Source: Tistrella bauzanensis (GTDB taxonomy: Bacteria > Pseudomonadota > Alphaproteobacteria > Tistrellales > Tistrellaceae). Taken from it: a DNA stretch of 64,000 bases. The notes below the pieces were generated by a model that saw only the letters and a program-made list of their open reading frames with translations, did not search any database and was not told where the DNA came from. Below are positions 9,081-17,091 of the stretch, one piece after another (position 1 is the stretch's first letter; the number at the start of each line of letters is the position of its first letter). The DNA lies in the NCBI RefSeq assembly GCF_014636235.1, contig NZ_BMDZ01000002.1, forward strand, positions 97,385 to 161,384, read 5' to 3'. The position numbers and the translations under genes are program-made.

Positions 9081-9881
9081 ATGTACGCTTTCGAATATCA
9101 CCGCCCGGGCACGGTCGCCGACGCCGCGGCCACCCTTGCCGGCAATGACGAGGCCAAGCTGGTCGCCGGGGGGATGACCCTGGTGCCGACCATGAAACAG
9201 CGTCTGGCGGCACCGTCGGACATCATCGACCTGAACGGCATCGCCGATCTGGCCGGCATCAGCCGCGATGGCGACCATCTGGTCATCGGCGCCATGACCC
9301 GTCATGCCGCCGTCGGCCGCTCCGACGAGGTCAAGGCCGCCATTCCGGCCCTGGCCCATCTGGCGGCGCATATCGGCGATGCCCAGGTCCGCAACCGCGG
9401 CACCATCGGCGGATCGCTGGCCAATAACGATCCGGCCGCGGATTATCCGGCGGCGGCGCTGGCCCTGGCTGCCGACATCGTCACCGACCAGCGGACCATC
9501 GCCGCCGACGACTATTTCGTCGGCATGTTCGAAACCGCGCTGGCCCCGGCCGAAATCGTCCAGGCGGTCCGCTTCCCGCTGGTCGACAAGGCCGGCTATG
9601 TGAAGTTCCCCAACCCGGCCTCGCGCTATGCCCTGGTGGGCGTGTTCGTGGCCCGGCACAAGGATGGATCGGTCCGGGTGGCGGTCACCGGTGCCGCACC
9701 GTCGGTGTTCAGGATCGACGCCATGGAAGCGGCGCTTGCCGCCGATTTCCGGCCCGAAGCGGTCGACGGCATCACCGTGCCGGCCGATGGCCTGAATGCC
9801 GACATGCATGCCAGTGCCGCCTATCGCGCGCATCTGGTGAGCGTGATCGCCAAACGTGCGGTGGCCGCCGCCCTCGCCTGA
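9081..9881 (+). CDS. CoxM-like FAD-binding medium subunit
   Basis: Flavoprotein subunit that passes electrons from the iron-sulfur clusters to an acceptor. At 266 residues it fits the CoxM/CutM family (about 280). Two FAD pyrophosphate motifs are visible: VAGGMTLVPTMK near residue 30 and TIGGSLANNDPAADYPAA near 110. The C-terminal domain (ASRYALVGVFVARHKDG) matches the family. Gene order here is S-L-M, whereas the classical cox locus has M-S-L. The upstream gap is occupied by a short tandem repeat and has no strong ribosome site. Confidence 0.92.
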   Translation: MYAFEYHRPGTVADAAATLAGNDEAKLVAGGMTLVPTMKQRLAAPSDIIDLNGIADLAGISRDGDHLVIGAMTRHAAVGRSDEVKAAIPALAHLAAHIGDAQVRNRGTIGGSLANNDPAADYPAAALALAADIVTDQRTIAADDYFVGMFETALAPAEIVQAVRFPLVDKAGYVKFPNPASRYALVGVFVARHKDGSVRVAVTGAAPSVFRIDAMEAALAADFRPEAVDGITVPADGLNADMHASAAYRAHLVSVIAKRAVAAALA

Positions 9882-10063
9882 TCCGGCGGCCAAGACCCAC
9901 TCCGGTAACGGCAGCGCCGACATGGCGGCGGCATGGTGGCGGATCCGCGCCGTGCCGCCGCTTGCCGTTTGCCGGCCCGGTGCCCAGATTGACCGGGCGG
10001 GGCTATGCCCTCGCCACTGCGGCCCGGCCCGCCATCGCTATCCCGTCGCCTGAGGAGCCTGTC

Positions 10064-11032
10064 TTGACGCAGTCAGAACCCGCCGCCATGCCCACCTCCG
10101 TCGCCGAGACCCTGGCCCTGCTCGATGCCGGCGATTATGTCGCCGACGAGGCCCTGGCCACGGTGCTGTTCCTGGCCATGCGGCTGGGCCGGCCGCTGCT
10201 GCTGGAAGGGGAAGCCGGAGTCGGCAAGACCGAGATCGCCAAGGTGCTGGCCAAGTCGCTGGGCCGCCGACTGATCCGCCTGCAATGCTATGAGGGGCTG
10301 GATCAGGCCCAGGCATTGTATGACTGGAACTATGCCCGCCAGATGCTGGAGATCCGGCTGGCCGAGGCGGCCGGCGAGGTTGAAGGCGCGGGCGCCCGCG
10401 AGCGGCTGGGCGCCGATCTGTTCTCAGAACGCTTTCTGTTGCGCCGGCCATTGCTCGACGCTATCACCCCCGACCCAGCGGGACCGCCGGTGCTGCTGAT
10501 CGACGAGATCGACCGCGCCGATGAGCCGTTCGAAGCCTTCCTGCTGGAATTGCTGGCCGATTTTCAGGTCACCATCCCCGAGATCGGCACCATCCGCGCC
10601 GAAACGCCGCCGATCGTGATCGTGACCTCGAACCGCACCCGTGAAATCCACGATGCCCTGAAACGGCGCTGCCTGTATCGCTGGATCGATTTTCCGAACG
10701 AGGCGCGCGAGATCGCCATCGTCCGCCGCAAGACCCCCGCCGTGGCCGAGGCGATGGCCGCCCAGATCGTGGGCTTCGTGCAGCGGCTGCGGTCTGAAGA
10801 TCTTTTCAAGGCGCCCGGCGTTGCCGAAACGCTCGATTGGGCCAATGCCCTGGTCCAACTGGATGCGGTGGATCTGAACCCCGGGCTGATCGATGGCAGC
10901 ATGGGCGTGCTGCTGAAATATCAGGATGACATCGCCCGGATGACTGGCGCCGAGACCGCCCGTCTGCTGGCCGAGGCACAGGCAGACATCCAGAGGCGGG
11001 CCAATGCCGGCACAAGGGCCGCGACCGCGTGA
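10064..11032 (+). CDS. CoxD-like MoxR-family AAA+ ATPase
   Basis: AAA+ chaperone, 322 residues from a TTG start that has GAGGAG 7 bases upstream (an ATG at 10088 is the alternative). It has Walker A GEAGVGKTE, Walker B LLIDEIDRADEPFEA, and sensor 1 in VIVTSNRTREIHDALKRRC, where the Arg finger region also lies. In carboxydotrophs CoxD, with the VWA protein CoxE, is needed to mature the Mo-Cu active site of the hydroxylase. Here the partner CoxE gene follows with a 4-base overlap. For a form II enzyme the role is inferred to be active-site maturation (for instance sulfuration), not proven. Confidence 0.88.
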   Translation: MTQSEPAAMPTSVAETLALLDAGDYVADEALATVLFLAMRLGRPLLLEGEAGVGKTEIAKVLAKSLGRRLIRLQCYEGLDQAQALYDWNYARQMLEIRLAEAAGEVEGAGARERLGADLFSERFLLRRPLLDAITPDPAGPPVLLIDEIDRADEPFEAFLLELLADFQVTIPEIGTIRAETPPIVIVTSNRTREIHDALKRRCLYRWIDFPNEAREIAIVRRKTPAVAEAMAAQIVGFVQRLRSEDLFKAPGVAETLDWANALVQLDAVDLNPGLIDGSMGVLLKYQDDIARMTGAETARLLAEAQADIQRRANAGTRAATA

Positions 11033-11073
11033 CCGGTAACAGCATGACCGGTGACAGCATGACCGGCCGCCCT
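11029..11073 (+). repeat. 15-bp in-frame repeats at the coxE-like start
   Basis: Units of 15 bases begin with GTG (11029), ATG (11044) and ATG (11059) and read MTGNS, MTGDS, MTGRP. Each unit offers its own start codon, so the coxE-like protein may start at any of three positions. Confidence 0.75.
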
Positions 11074-12345
11074 GCGACCGACAATGGCACCAGCGGCCGG
11101 CTTCCGGCCAATATCGCCCGCTTCGCGCGACTGCTCAGGCGTGCCGGCCTGACCATCGGCCCCGGAGACGTGCTGGTTGCGGCCGAGGCGATGGCCGCCG
11201 TCGACATGGCGTCGCGGCCGCAGGTTCATGCGGCACTGAAAGCAACGCTGGTCAAACGGCGCGAGCATCTGGCGCTGTTCGAACAGGCTTTCGACGTGTT
11301 CTGGCGCGACCCGCAATTGCGGGAACGGCTGCTGGCGCTGCTGCTGCCGCAGGTGGAGGCCGACCGGCCGCCCGATGGCCGCAAGCTGGCCCGGCGGCTG
11401 GCCGATGCCTTCACCGGCGATGCGCCACCACCCCCGCCACCATCCGGGCAGAAGGTGCGTGAGGAAACCCGCATCGATGCCAGCCTGACCTGGGATGCGA
11501 CCGAACGGCTGAAGACCCGCGACTTCGAACAGATGAGCGCCGTGGAAGCCGCCGAGGCCCGGCGCGCCATCCGCCTGATCCGCGCCCGCCTGCCGGAACG
11601 GCCGACACGCCGGATGAAGCCGGCGCCCCATGGCCGGCGCATCGATCTGCGCCGCAGCCTGCAGGCCCAGATCCGCAGCGGCGGCGAGGCGGTGCGGCTG
11701 GCCCGCCGGGGGCCCCGGCGTGAACGGCCGCCGCTGGTGGCGATCGTCGATGTCTCGGGCTCGATGGACGCCTATGCACGGATGATGCTGCATTTGCTGC
11801 ACGCGATGATGCAGGATGCCGGGCAGCGGGTGAGCGTGTTCCTGTTCGGCACACGGTTGAGCAACGTCACCCATGATCTGGCGCGCCGCGACCCCGACGA
11901 GGCCCTGGCGGCGGTGGGCGGTCGGGTGAAGGACTGGTCCGGCGGCACCCGGATCGGGCCCAGTCTGGCCGATTTCAACCGGCGCTTCGCCCGTCGGGTG
12001 CTGACCCGCAATGCCGTGGTGCTGCTGGTCACCGACGGGCTGGACCGGGCCGAAGACGACGTTCTTGGCCGGGCGGTCGAGCGTCTGTCGCGGTTGACGC
12101 CACGGCTGATCTGGCTGAACCCGCTGCTGCGGTTCGACGGGTTCCAGCCGGCCGCCCGTGGCGTGCGGGCGATTTTGCCCCATGTGCATGAATTCAGGGC
12201 GGTGCATAATCTGATCGGGATCGAGGCACTGGCAACCGCACTGACCCGCCCCGCCGCCGCGGCCGATCCGCGGCTGGAGGCATGGCGCCGCCAGATCCGG
12301 TCTGAGACCCAGATCCGGCCCGAAACATTGCAGCCGGGCGCGTGA
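11029..12345 (+). CDS. CoxE-like von Willebrand factor A (VWA) protein
   Basis: VWA-domain partner of the MoxR ATPase, up to 438 residues; the GTG start overlaps the preceding stop codon. The N-terminal two thirds is Arg-rich and helical, with a Pro run (PPPPPPSGQK) near residue 130-140. The C-terminal VWA domain starts at VAIVDVSGSMDAY, with the metal-ion-dependent adhesion site DVSGS at residues 241-245, and continues with GGTRIGPSLADFNRRF and LLVTDGLDRAEDD. Together these ligands indicate an intact Mg site. MoxR-VWA pairs act as AAA+ maturation machines. The two genes are translationally coupled, supporting a complex. Confidence 0.88.
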   Translation: MTGNSMTGDSMTGRPATDNGTSGRLPANIARFARLLRRAGLTIGPGDVLVAAEAMAAVDMASRPQVHAALKATLVKRREHLALFEQAFDVFWRDPQLRERLLALLLPQVEADRPPDGRKLARRLADAFTGDAPPPPPPSGQKVREETRIDASLTWDATERLKTRDFEQMSAVEAAEARRAIRLIRARLPERPTRRMKPAPHGRRIDLRRSLQAQIRSGGEAVRLARRGPRRERPPLVAIVDVSGSMDAYARMMLHLLHAMMQDAGQRVSVFLFGTRLSNVTHDLARRDPDEALAAVGGRVKDWSGGTRIGPSLADFNRRFARRVLTRNAVVLLVTDGLDRAEDDVLGRAVERLSRLTPRLIWLNPLLRFDGFQPAARGVRAILPHVHEFRAVHNLIGIEALATALTRPAAAADPRLEAWRRQIRSETQIRPETLQPGA

Positions 12346-12389
12346 CGCGCGCCACGGCACGGGCTGGCGACGACGAGAAGGAGGCGATC

Positions 12390-12746
12390 ATGACCGGACG
12401 TCCGGCTGCTGCAAACGATACGACCGCCATCACCGGCGACGACGTTCTGGCCGCGGCACTGGGCTGGCGCGATGCCGGCACCGGCGTGGCTCTGGCGACG
12501 GTGGTGTCCACCTGGGGCAGCGCGCCGCGCCTGCCCGGCGCCCAGATGGCCGTCACCGCCGATGGCCGTTTCGCGGGGTCGGTATCGGGCGGCTGCGTCG
12601 AAGGTGCCGTGATCGAGGCGGCGCAGGCCTGCATCGACGGCGCGCCGCCGCAATTGATGGATTTCTCGATCGGCGACGATCAGGCCTGGGCCGTGGGTCT
12701 GGCCTGCGGCGGCCGGCTGGAAGTCTGGGTCGAACGGCTGGATTGA
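12390..12746 (+). CDS. XdhC/CoxI family protein, N-terminal domain as a separate gene
   Basis: This 118-residue protein corresponds to the N-terminal domain of XdhC/CoxI, which handles the molybdenum cofactor before insertion. The start ATG has AAGGAGG 6 bases upstream. Family hallmarks are ATVVSTWGSAPRLPGAQMAV and SVSGGCVEGAVI, with LACGGRLEVWVE near the end. The Rossmann half is encoded by the next gene 18 bases downstream, so XdhC is split into two chains here. Both halves are probably needed to protect and sulfurate Mo-cofactor for the hydroxylase. Confidence 0.88.
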   Translation: MTGRPAAANDTTAITGDDVLAAALGWRDAGTGVALATVVSTWGSAPRLPGAQMAVTADGRFAGSVSGGCVEGAVIEAAQACIDGAPPQLMDFSIGDDQAWAVGLACGGRLEVWVERLD

Positions 12747-12764
12747 CAGGAGCGCGCAGAACCC

Positions 12765-13496
12765 ATGGATGCAACCCTGATCCGCCGCATCGCCGCCGAC
12801 CGTGCCGCACGCCGTGGCCTGGCACTGGTCAGCGCCCTCACCCCCGGCGGGCCGACAGCGCTGATCGCCGACAATGGCGACGACGCCGGTGCCCCGTTGC
12901 CGGATGCCCTGCATGATGCGGCGCTGGCGGCGATCCGCGACGATCGCGCGGCCACGGTCGAGGCCGACGGCAGGCGCTGGTTCATCAACGTCTTCGCGCC
13001 CCGGCCACGGCTGATCGTGATCGGCGCCGTGCACATCGCCCAGGCGCTGGCGCCAATGGCGGCAGCCATCGGCTATGACATGGTGGTGGTGGACCCGCGC
13101 GGCGCGTTTCTGACGCCGGAGCGCTTCCCAGGTGTCACCGCCCATGTTGCCTGGCCCGAGGACGTGCTGGGCGAGATCGGCCTGGATGGTGCCTCGGCGA
13201 TGCTGGCGCTGACCCATGATCCGAAGCTCGACGACCCGGCGCTACAGATGGCGGTGACCTCTGATCTGTTCTATATCGGCGCCCTTGGCAGCAGCCGCAC
13301 CCATGGCAAGCGGGTCGCGCGTCTGCAGGAGGCCGGTATCGATGCCGGCCGGATCGCCCGCATCCATGCGCCGATCGGCCTGGCCATCGGTGCGCGCACC
13401 GCGCCCGAGATCGCCTTGTCTATCCTGTCGGAAGTGGTCGCCGTGCGCCGCACCGGCTCGGCCGCCAGCCTGCGGCAGCGCCCGCCCAAGGGATAG
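12765..13496 (+). CDS. XdhC/CoxI family protein, C-terminal Rossmann domain
   Basis: Second half of the split XdhC/CoxF system, 243 residues. The Rossmann core is visible at PRLIVIGAVHIAQALAPMA, followed by YDMVVVDPRGAFLTPERFP and LALTHDPKLDDPAL. DLFYIGALGSSRTHGKR and IHAPIGLAIGARTAPEIALS are highly typical of the family. In the first glycine motif the usual GxGH form is altered to GAVH. It works after the separate N-terminal domain gene in Mo-cofactor maturation. Confidence 0.88.
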   Translation: MDATLIRRIAADRAARRGLALVSALTPGGPTALIADNGDDAGAPLPDALHDAALAAIRDDRAATVEADGRRWFINVFAPRPRLIVIGAVHIAQALAPMAAAIGYDMVVVDPRGAFLTPERFPGVTAHVAWPEDVLGEIGLDGASAMLALTHDPKLDDPALQMAVTSDLFYIGALGSSRTHGKRVARLQEAGIDAGRIARIHAPIGLAIGARTAPEIALSILSEVVAVRRTGSAASLRQRPPKG

Positions 13497-13568
13497 CACG
13501 GCCGCCATCCTGTCTGACGCTCCCGATCCTCCACCCTGTCCCTGCCATATGCGAAGTCGACCGACCCC

Positions 13569-15305
13569 ATGGATTTCTCCGAACATCCGCTTGATCAGGC
13601 AGACGGCGTTCTGCTGGCCCATGCCATTGCCGTCGAGGGCCGCGTGCTCAAGAAGGGCCACCGGCTGGATGCGGAGACGATTGCCCTGATCCGGGATCAG
13701 GGCCGCACCCAGGTTCTGGGCGCGCGCCTGGGCCCCGACGACGTGCATGAGGACGAGGCCGCGGCCCAGGTGACCGAGGCGCTGGCCGGGCCGAATGTAC
13801 GCGTCGCCCGCGCTTTCACCGGCCGCGTCAACCTGTATGCGGCCACCCGCGGCCTGGTGCGGATCGACGAGCCCATGATCCGGGCGGTCAACCGGATCGA
13901 TGAGTCCATCACCGTTGCGACCCTGGCCGACGACACCGCCTGCGAGGGCGGCGAGATGCTGGCGACGATCAAGATCATCCCCTTCGCGGCACCCCGCCCG
14001 GCGCTTGAGAAGGTGCTGGCATCGATCGCCCGTGCCGGACGGCCGGCGATCCGGATCGCGCCCTGGCGGGTGATCCATGCGGCGCTGATCATGACCGAAC
14101 TGCCGCATCTGAAAGAGAAGATCTACGAGGAAACCGCGCGCGCCATCGGTGCCCGGTTGATGCGGCTGGGCGCGCGGGCACCGGTGATCGAACGCGTGCC
14201 CCACGACCGCACGCGTCTGGCCCGTGCCATGGCCGATCTGGCGCGGGAGCCGATGGATCTCATTGTCGTGGCCGGTGCCTCGGCGATCGTCGATCGGGCC
14301 GATGTGATCCCGGCGGCGCTGACCGATATCGGCGGCACGGTGGTGCGGCTGGGCATGCCGGTCGATCCGGGCAATCTGCTGATGCTGGGGCGTCTGGCCG
14401 GGCGGGTGGTGATCGGCGCGCCGGGGTGTGCCCGCAGCCCCAAGATGAATGGGTTCGACCGGGTTCTTGAGCGCGCTGCGGCCGGCGAGGCGATCGAGGC
14501 CCTCGACATCGCCGATTTCGGTGTCGGCGGACTGCTGAAAGAGGTGGGTGAACGGCCGCTGCCACGGGCCGCCGCCTCTCCCGGTCCGCGCCGGCGGGGC
14601 CCGCGGGCGGTGCGCAATGTGGCGGGTGTCGTGCTGGCCGCCGGCCGTGGCACCCGGATGGGACCGCCCAACAAGCTGGTGCGCCAGATCATGGGCAAGC
14701 CGCTGATCGGCCATGTGCTGGACGCGGCGCTGGAAAGCCGGCTGCGGGCGCTGACTGTGGTCACCGGCCCCGAAACCGATGTCCGGCTGGCGATCGGCGG
14801 CCGGCCGGTGCCGGTGGTGGTGAACGAGGATCCCGCGGCCGGCATGTCGCTGTCGCTGTCGCTGGGGCTGGCCGACGTGCCGGACGGCGCCGAAGCGGCC
14901 GTGGTGCTGCTGGCCGACATGCCCGGCATCAGCGCCCGGCACCTGGACCGGCTGATCGATGCCTATGACCCGGATGAGGGCCGGTTGATCTGCGTGCCGG
15001 TCTATAAGGGGCGGCGCGGCAATCCCGTCTTGTTCGACCGCCGGTTCTTCACCGAGATGATGTCCCAAACCGGCGATCGTGGCGCCCGCGAGGTGATCCG
15101 CGCCCATGAGGATGTGGTCGTCGAGGTGGAGATGCCCGATGCCGCGATCCTGGGCGATATCGACACGCCCGAGGCGCTGGCCGCCGCCGAGGCCGCCGCA
15201 CGCGCCCAGGGCCTGCCGCCGGCAAGCGGCGCCCCACTGCCGACCGCCCCGACTGCCGCCGCCCCGTCGGTGGCCACCTCCCCCTCCCCCACCGACCAAG
15301 GATGA
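13569..15305 (+). CDS. Molybdopterin-binding domain fused to MobA-like nucleotidyltransferase
   Basis: Two-domain protein of 578 residues. Residues 1 to about 335 resemble a MoeA/MogA-type molybdopterin-binding protein, with ESITVATLADDTACEGGEM and the later DLIVVAGASAIVDRADVIP. From about residue 350 a nucleotidyltransferase fold begins with VLAAGRGTRMGPPNKL, followed by NEDPAAGMSLSLSLGLADV and LLADMPGISARHL, as in MocA/MobA enzymes that add CMP or GMP to molybdopterin. The fusion probably couples cofactor binding with nucleotide attachment for the hydroxylase encoded upstream. Its stop overlaps the next start by ATGA. The C-terminus is Ala/Pro-rich. Confidence 0.85.
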   Translation: MDFSEHPLDQADGVLLAHAIAVEGRVLKKGHRLDAETIALIRDQGRTQVLGARLGPDDVHEDEAAAQVTEALAGPNVRVARAFTGRVNLYAATRGLVRIDEPMIRAVNRIDESITVATLADDTACEGGEMLATIKIIPFAAPRPALEKVLASIARAGRPAIRIAPWRVIHAALIMTELPHLKEKIYEETARAIGARLMRLGARAPVIERVPHDRTRLARAMADLAREPMDLIVVAGASAIVDRADVIPAALTDIGGTVVRLGMPVDPGNLLMLGRLAGRVVIGAPGCARSPKMNGFDRVLERAAAGEAIEALDIADFGVGGLLKEVGERPLPRAAASPGPRRRGPRAVRNVAGVVLAAGRGTRMGPPNKLVRQIMGKPLIGHVLDAALESRLRALTVVTGPETDVRLAIGGRPVPVVVNEDPAAGMSLSLSLGLADVPDGAEAAVVLLADMPGISARHLDRLIDAYDPDEGRLICVPVYKGRRGNPVLFDRRFFTEMMSQTGDRGAREVIRAHEDVVVEVEMPDAAILGDIDTPEALAAAEAAARAQGLPPASGAPLPTAPTAAAPSVATSPSPTDQG

Positions 15306-16234
15306 CCCGAGCCGTGACCGCCACCACCCCGACCGCCGCCCCCGAGACCGCCGCCTCCGTGACCAGTGTTGTCACTGACGCCGACGCTGCCGCCGCCCGC
15401 ACCCGCGAACAGAGTGCCTTATGGGCCGCGAAGGCCGAGACCTGGGTGCGCTGGGCGCGGCCGATGGAAGCCATGGCGACCCGCTTCAACGAGATTCTGC
15501 TGGACGCGGCCGGCGTGGCGCCCGGCCATCGGGTGCTGGATCTGGCGAGCGGCGCGGGTGAACCGGCGATGACGCTGGCCCGCAAGGTCGGCGCCGATGG
15601 CCTGGTGATCGCTACCGATCTGGTGCCGGCGATGCTGCCGGCAATCCGCGCCCGCGCCGGAGAGTCCGGGCTTGGCGATGTCGTGTCGGTCTGCGCCGCC
15701 GATATGGAGCGCCTGCCGCTGGCCGATGCCAGCGTCGACGCCGTGGTCAGCCGGTTCGGCATCATGTTCGCCCCGCAGACAGACGTGGTGATGGCCGGCA
15801 TACGCCGGGTGCTGCGTCCGGGCGGGCGGGTGGCGCTGATGGTCTGGACCCGGCGCAGTGCCTCGACCATGGTCGACGTGCTGGGCAGTGCGGTCGATGC
15901 CGAGCTTGGTGGCGATGACGGCGATCACGCCGACGCCCTGACCCCGTTCCGTTTCGGCAGTTGCACCCGGCTGGCCGATACGATGACCGAGGCCGGATTG
16001 GAGGATATCCGTACCGACACCCACAACTTCGCGCCCCGCCCACGGCTGTCCGACAATTTCTGGCGCCCGCAGCTTGAGATGAGCTGGGGCCATCGCCTGG
16101 ACGCCGCACCGCAGACCCGACCGCTGATCGAGGCCCGCATCCGCGCGGCCTTCGCGGCCCTGGCCGATGCCGAAGGCCGCGTGCCTCTGGCGGCGGAAGT
16201 GCGGGTGGTGTCGGCCGCCCTGCCACGCCGCTGA
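15302..16234 (+). CDS. Class I SAM-dependent methyltransferase (UbiE-like)
   Basis: Methyltransferase of 310 residues, coupled by a 4-base overlap to the Mo-cofactor fusion gene. The SAM-binding glycine motif reads VLDLASGAGEPAMTLARKV, with acidic ribose-binding ATDLVPAML and the post-motifs AADMERLPLADASVDAVVSR and RVLRPGGRVALMVW. The acceptor is unknown. The family resembles ubiquinone/menaquinone and other small-molecule methyltransferases. Its place at the end of the cox-like operon may reflect co-regulation only. An N-terminal Thr/Ala-rich leader of about 30 residues is not conserved-looking, so the true start could be internal. Confidence 0.85.
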   Translation: MTRAVTATTPTAAPETAASVTSVVTDADAAAARTREQSALWAAKAETWVRWARPMEAMATRFNEILLDAAGVAPGHRVLDLASGAGEPAMTLARKVGADGLVIATDLVPAMLPAIRARAGESGLGDVVSVCAADMERLPLADASVDAVVSRFGIMFAPQTDVVMAGIRRVLRPGGRVALMVWTRRSASTMVDVLGSAVDAELGGDDGDHADALTPFRFGSCTRLADTMTEAGLEDIRTDTHNFAPRPRLSDNFWRPQLEMSWGHRLDAAPQTRPLIEARIRAAFAALADAEGRVPLAAEVRVVSAALPRR

Positions 16235-16253
16235 CCGGCCGCCGCTGACCAGT
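16226..16253 (+). repeat. 14-bp tandem duplication spanning a stop codon
   Basis: Two 14-base units (16226-16239, 16240-16253) sharing CGCCGCTGACC; the first contains the methyltransferase stop codon at 16232-16234. Confidence 0.7.
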
Positions 16254-16410
16254 CGTGGCCGTCGCCGGTCGTCCGACGGCCCGGACCTGCCCCGCCCGAT
16301 TCCACGCCGCGCGTTCATCTGCGCCACCAGATCTGATGTGAAGTCTTGTTAATTGTAAGATAAGTCACACCGCCTGGACCGGCGAGACATGTCAGAGTCC
16401 GCTCTGGATA

Positions 16411-16436
16411 TATCGGGTCGATATGTCGGACCGATA
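16411..16436 (+). promoter_or_regulatory. Candidate PadR operator
   Basis: A 26-bp imperfect dyad, with TATCGG at its left end and CCGATA at its right, lies just before the PadR gene. Seven of nine outer positions pair. A nearby ACATGTC palindrome-like element occurs around 16386-16393. PadR regulators usually repress their own operon by binding such sites; this assignment is inferred from position. Confidence 0.5.
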
Positions 16437-16464
16437 GGGGATGGCCGCAAAGGCGGATGGTGGC

Positions 16465-17091
16465 ATGGACGTGCGAACGCTGTGCCTTGGCGTGCTGACG
16501 CATGGCGAGGCGACCGGCTATGAGGTGAAGCAGTATTTCGAGAACGCCTTCGCGCATTTCCATGCGGCGGGCTTCGGCTCGATCTATCCGGCGCTTGCCA
16601 CCCTGGCCGACGAGGGCCTGGTGACCGTGACCGGGGTCGAACGTGACGGTCGCCCCGACAAGAAGGTGTATCGCATCACCGCCGCTGGCGAAGCGGCATT
16701 CACCGATGCGCTGGCGACAACCCGGCCGCGACAGAAGGTGCGGTCGGAATTCCTGGTGCTGCTGTTCTTCGCACGGATGATGACCCTGGATCGGGTCGAG
16801 GACGTGCTGAAGATGAAAGCCGCCTTCTATCGCCAGATGCTCGATATATTGAACCGGCACGAAGAGGCCGCCTGCGGCCCGATCGGTACCGGCCCCCGCT
16901 TCACGCTCGACTTTGGCCGTGCCGTCTATGGCGCGGCGCTGGCCCATGTCGAGCGGGAAGGCCCCGCGCTGCTGGAAGCGCTGGCGCGCGAACGCGAACA
17001 GCCCCCCGCCCCCGGGGCAGCTGCCGAAACCGATCCCTCAACCGACGATGGCCCGACCGGGGCCGACTGCCACAGCCGGGACCGATCATGA
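16465..17091 (+). CDS. PadR family transcriptional regulator
   Basis: Winged-helix repressor, 208 residues from MDVRTLCLGVLTHG (an in-frame ATG at 16441 would add eight residues but leaves no room for a ribosome site). The DNA-binding part reads GEATGYEVKQYFENAF, then GSIYPALATLADEGLVTV and DKKVYRITAAGEAAF, the PadR hallmark. A longer C-terminal helical dimerisation domain (PadR_C-like) follows, ending in a disordered Pro/Ala tail. Its stop overlaps the start of the efflux adaptor gene (ATGA), so it should regulate the RND pump it is co-transcribed with, perhaps in response to an exported compound. Confidence 0.9.
   Translation: MDVRTLCLGVLTHGEATGYEVKQYFENAFAHFHAAGFGSIYPALATLADEGLVTVTGVERDGRPDKKVYRITAAGEAAFTDALATTRPRQKVRSEFLVLLFFARMMTLDRVEDVLKMKAAFYRQMLDILNRHEEAACGPIGTGPRFTLDFGRAVYGAALAHVEREGPALLEALAREREQPPAPGAAAETDPSTDDGPTGADCHSRDRS

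Noticed and set aside
6050..9881. A genuine aerobic CO dehydrogenase
   Set aside because: The large subunit has the form II AYRGAGR loop instead of AYXCSFR, and the gene order differs from the known CO-oxidising clusters.
6267..9923. A long open frame on the minus strand across the cox-like genes
   Set aside because: Its protein is Arg/Gly/His-rich low complexity with no domain, as expected for the antisense of GC-rich coding DNA; the plus-strand genes have full family motifs.
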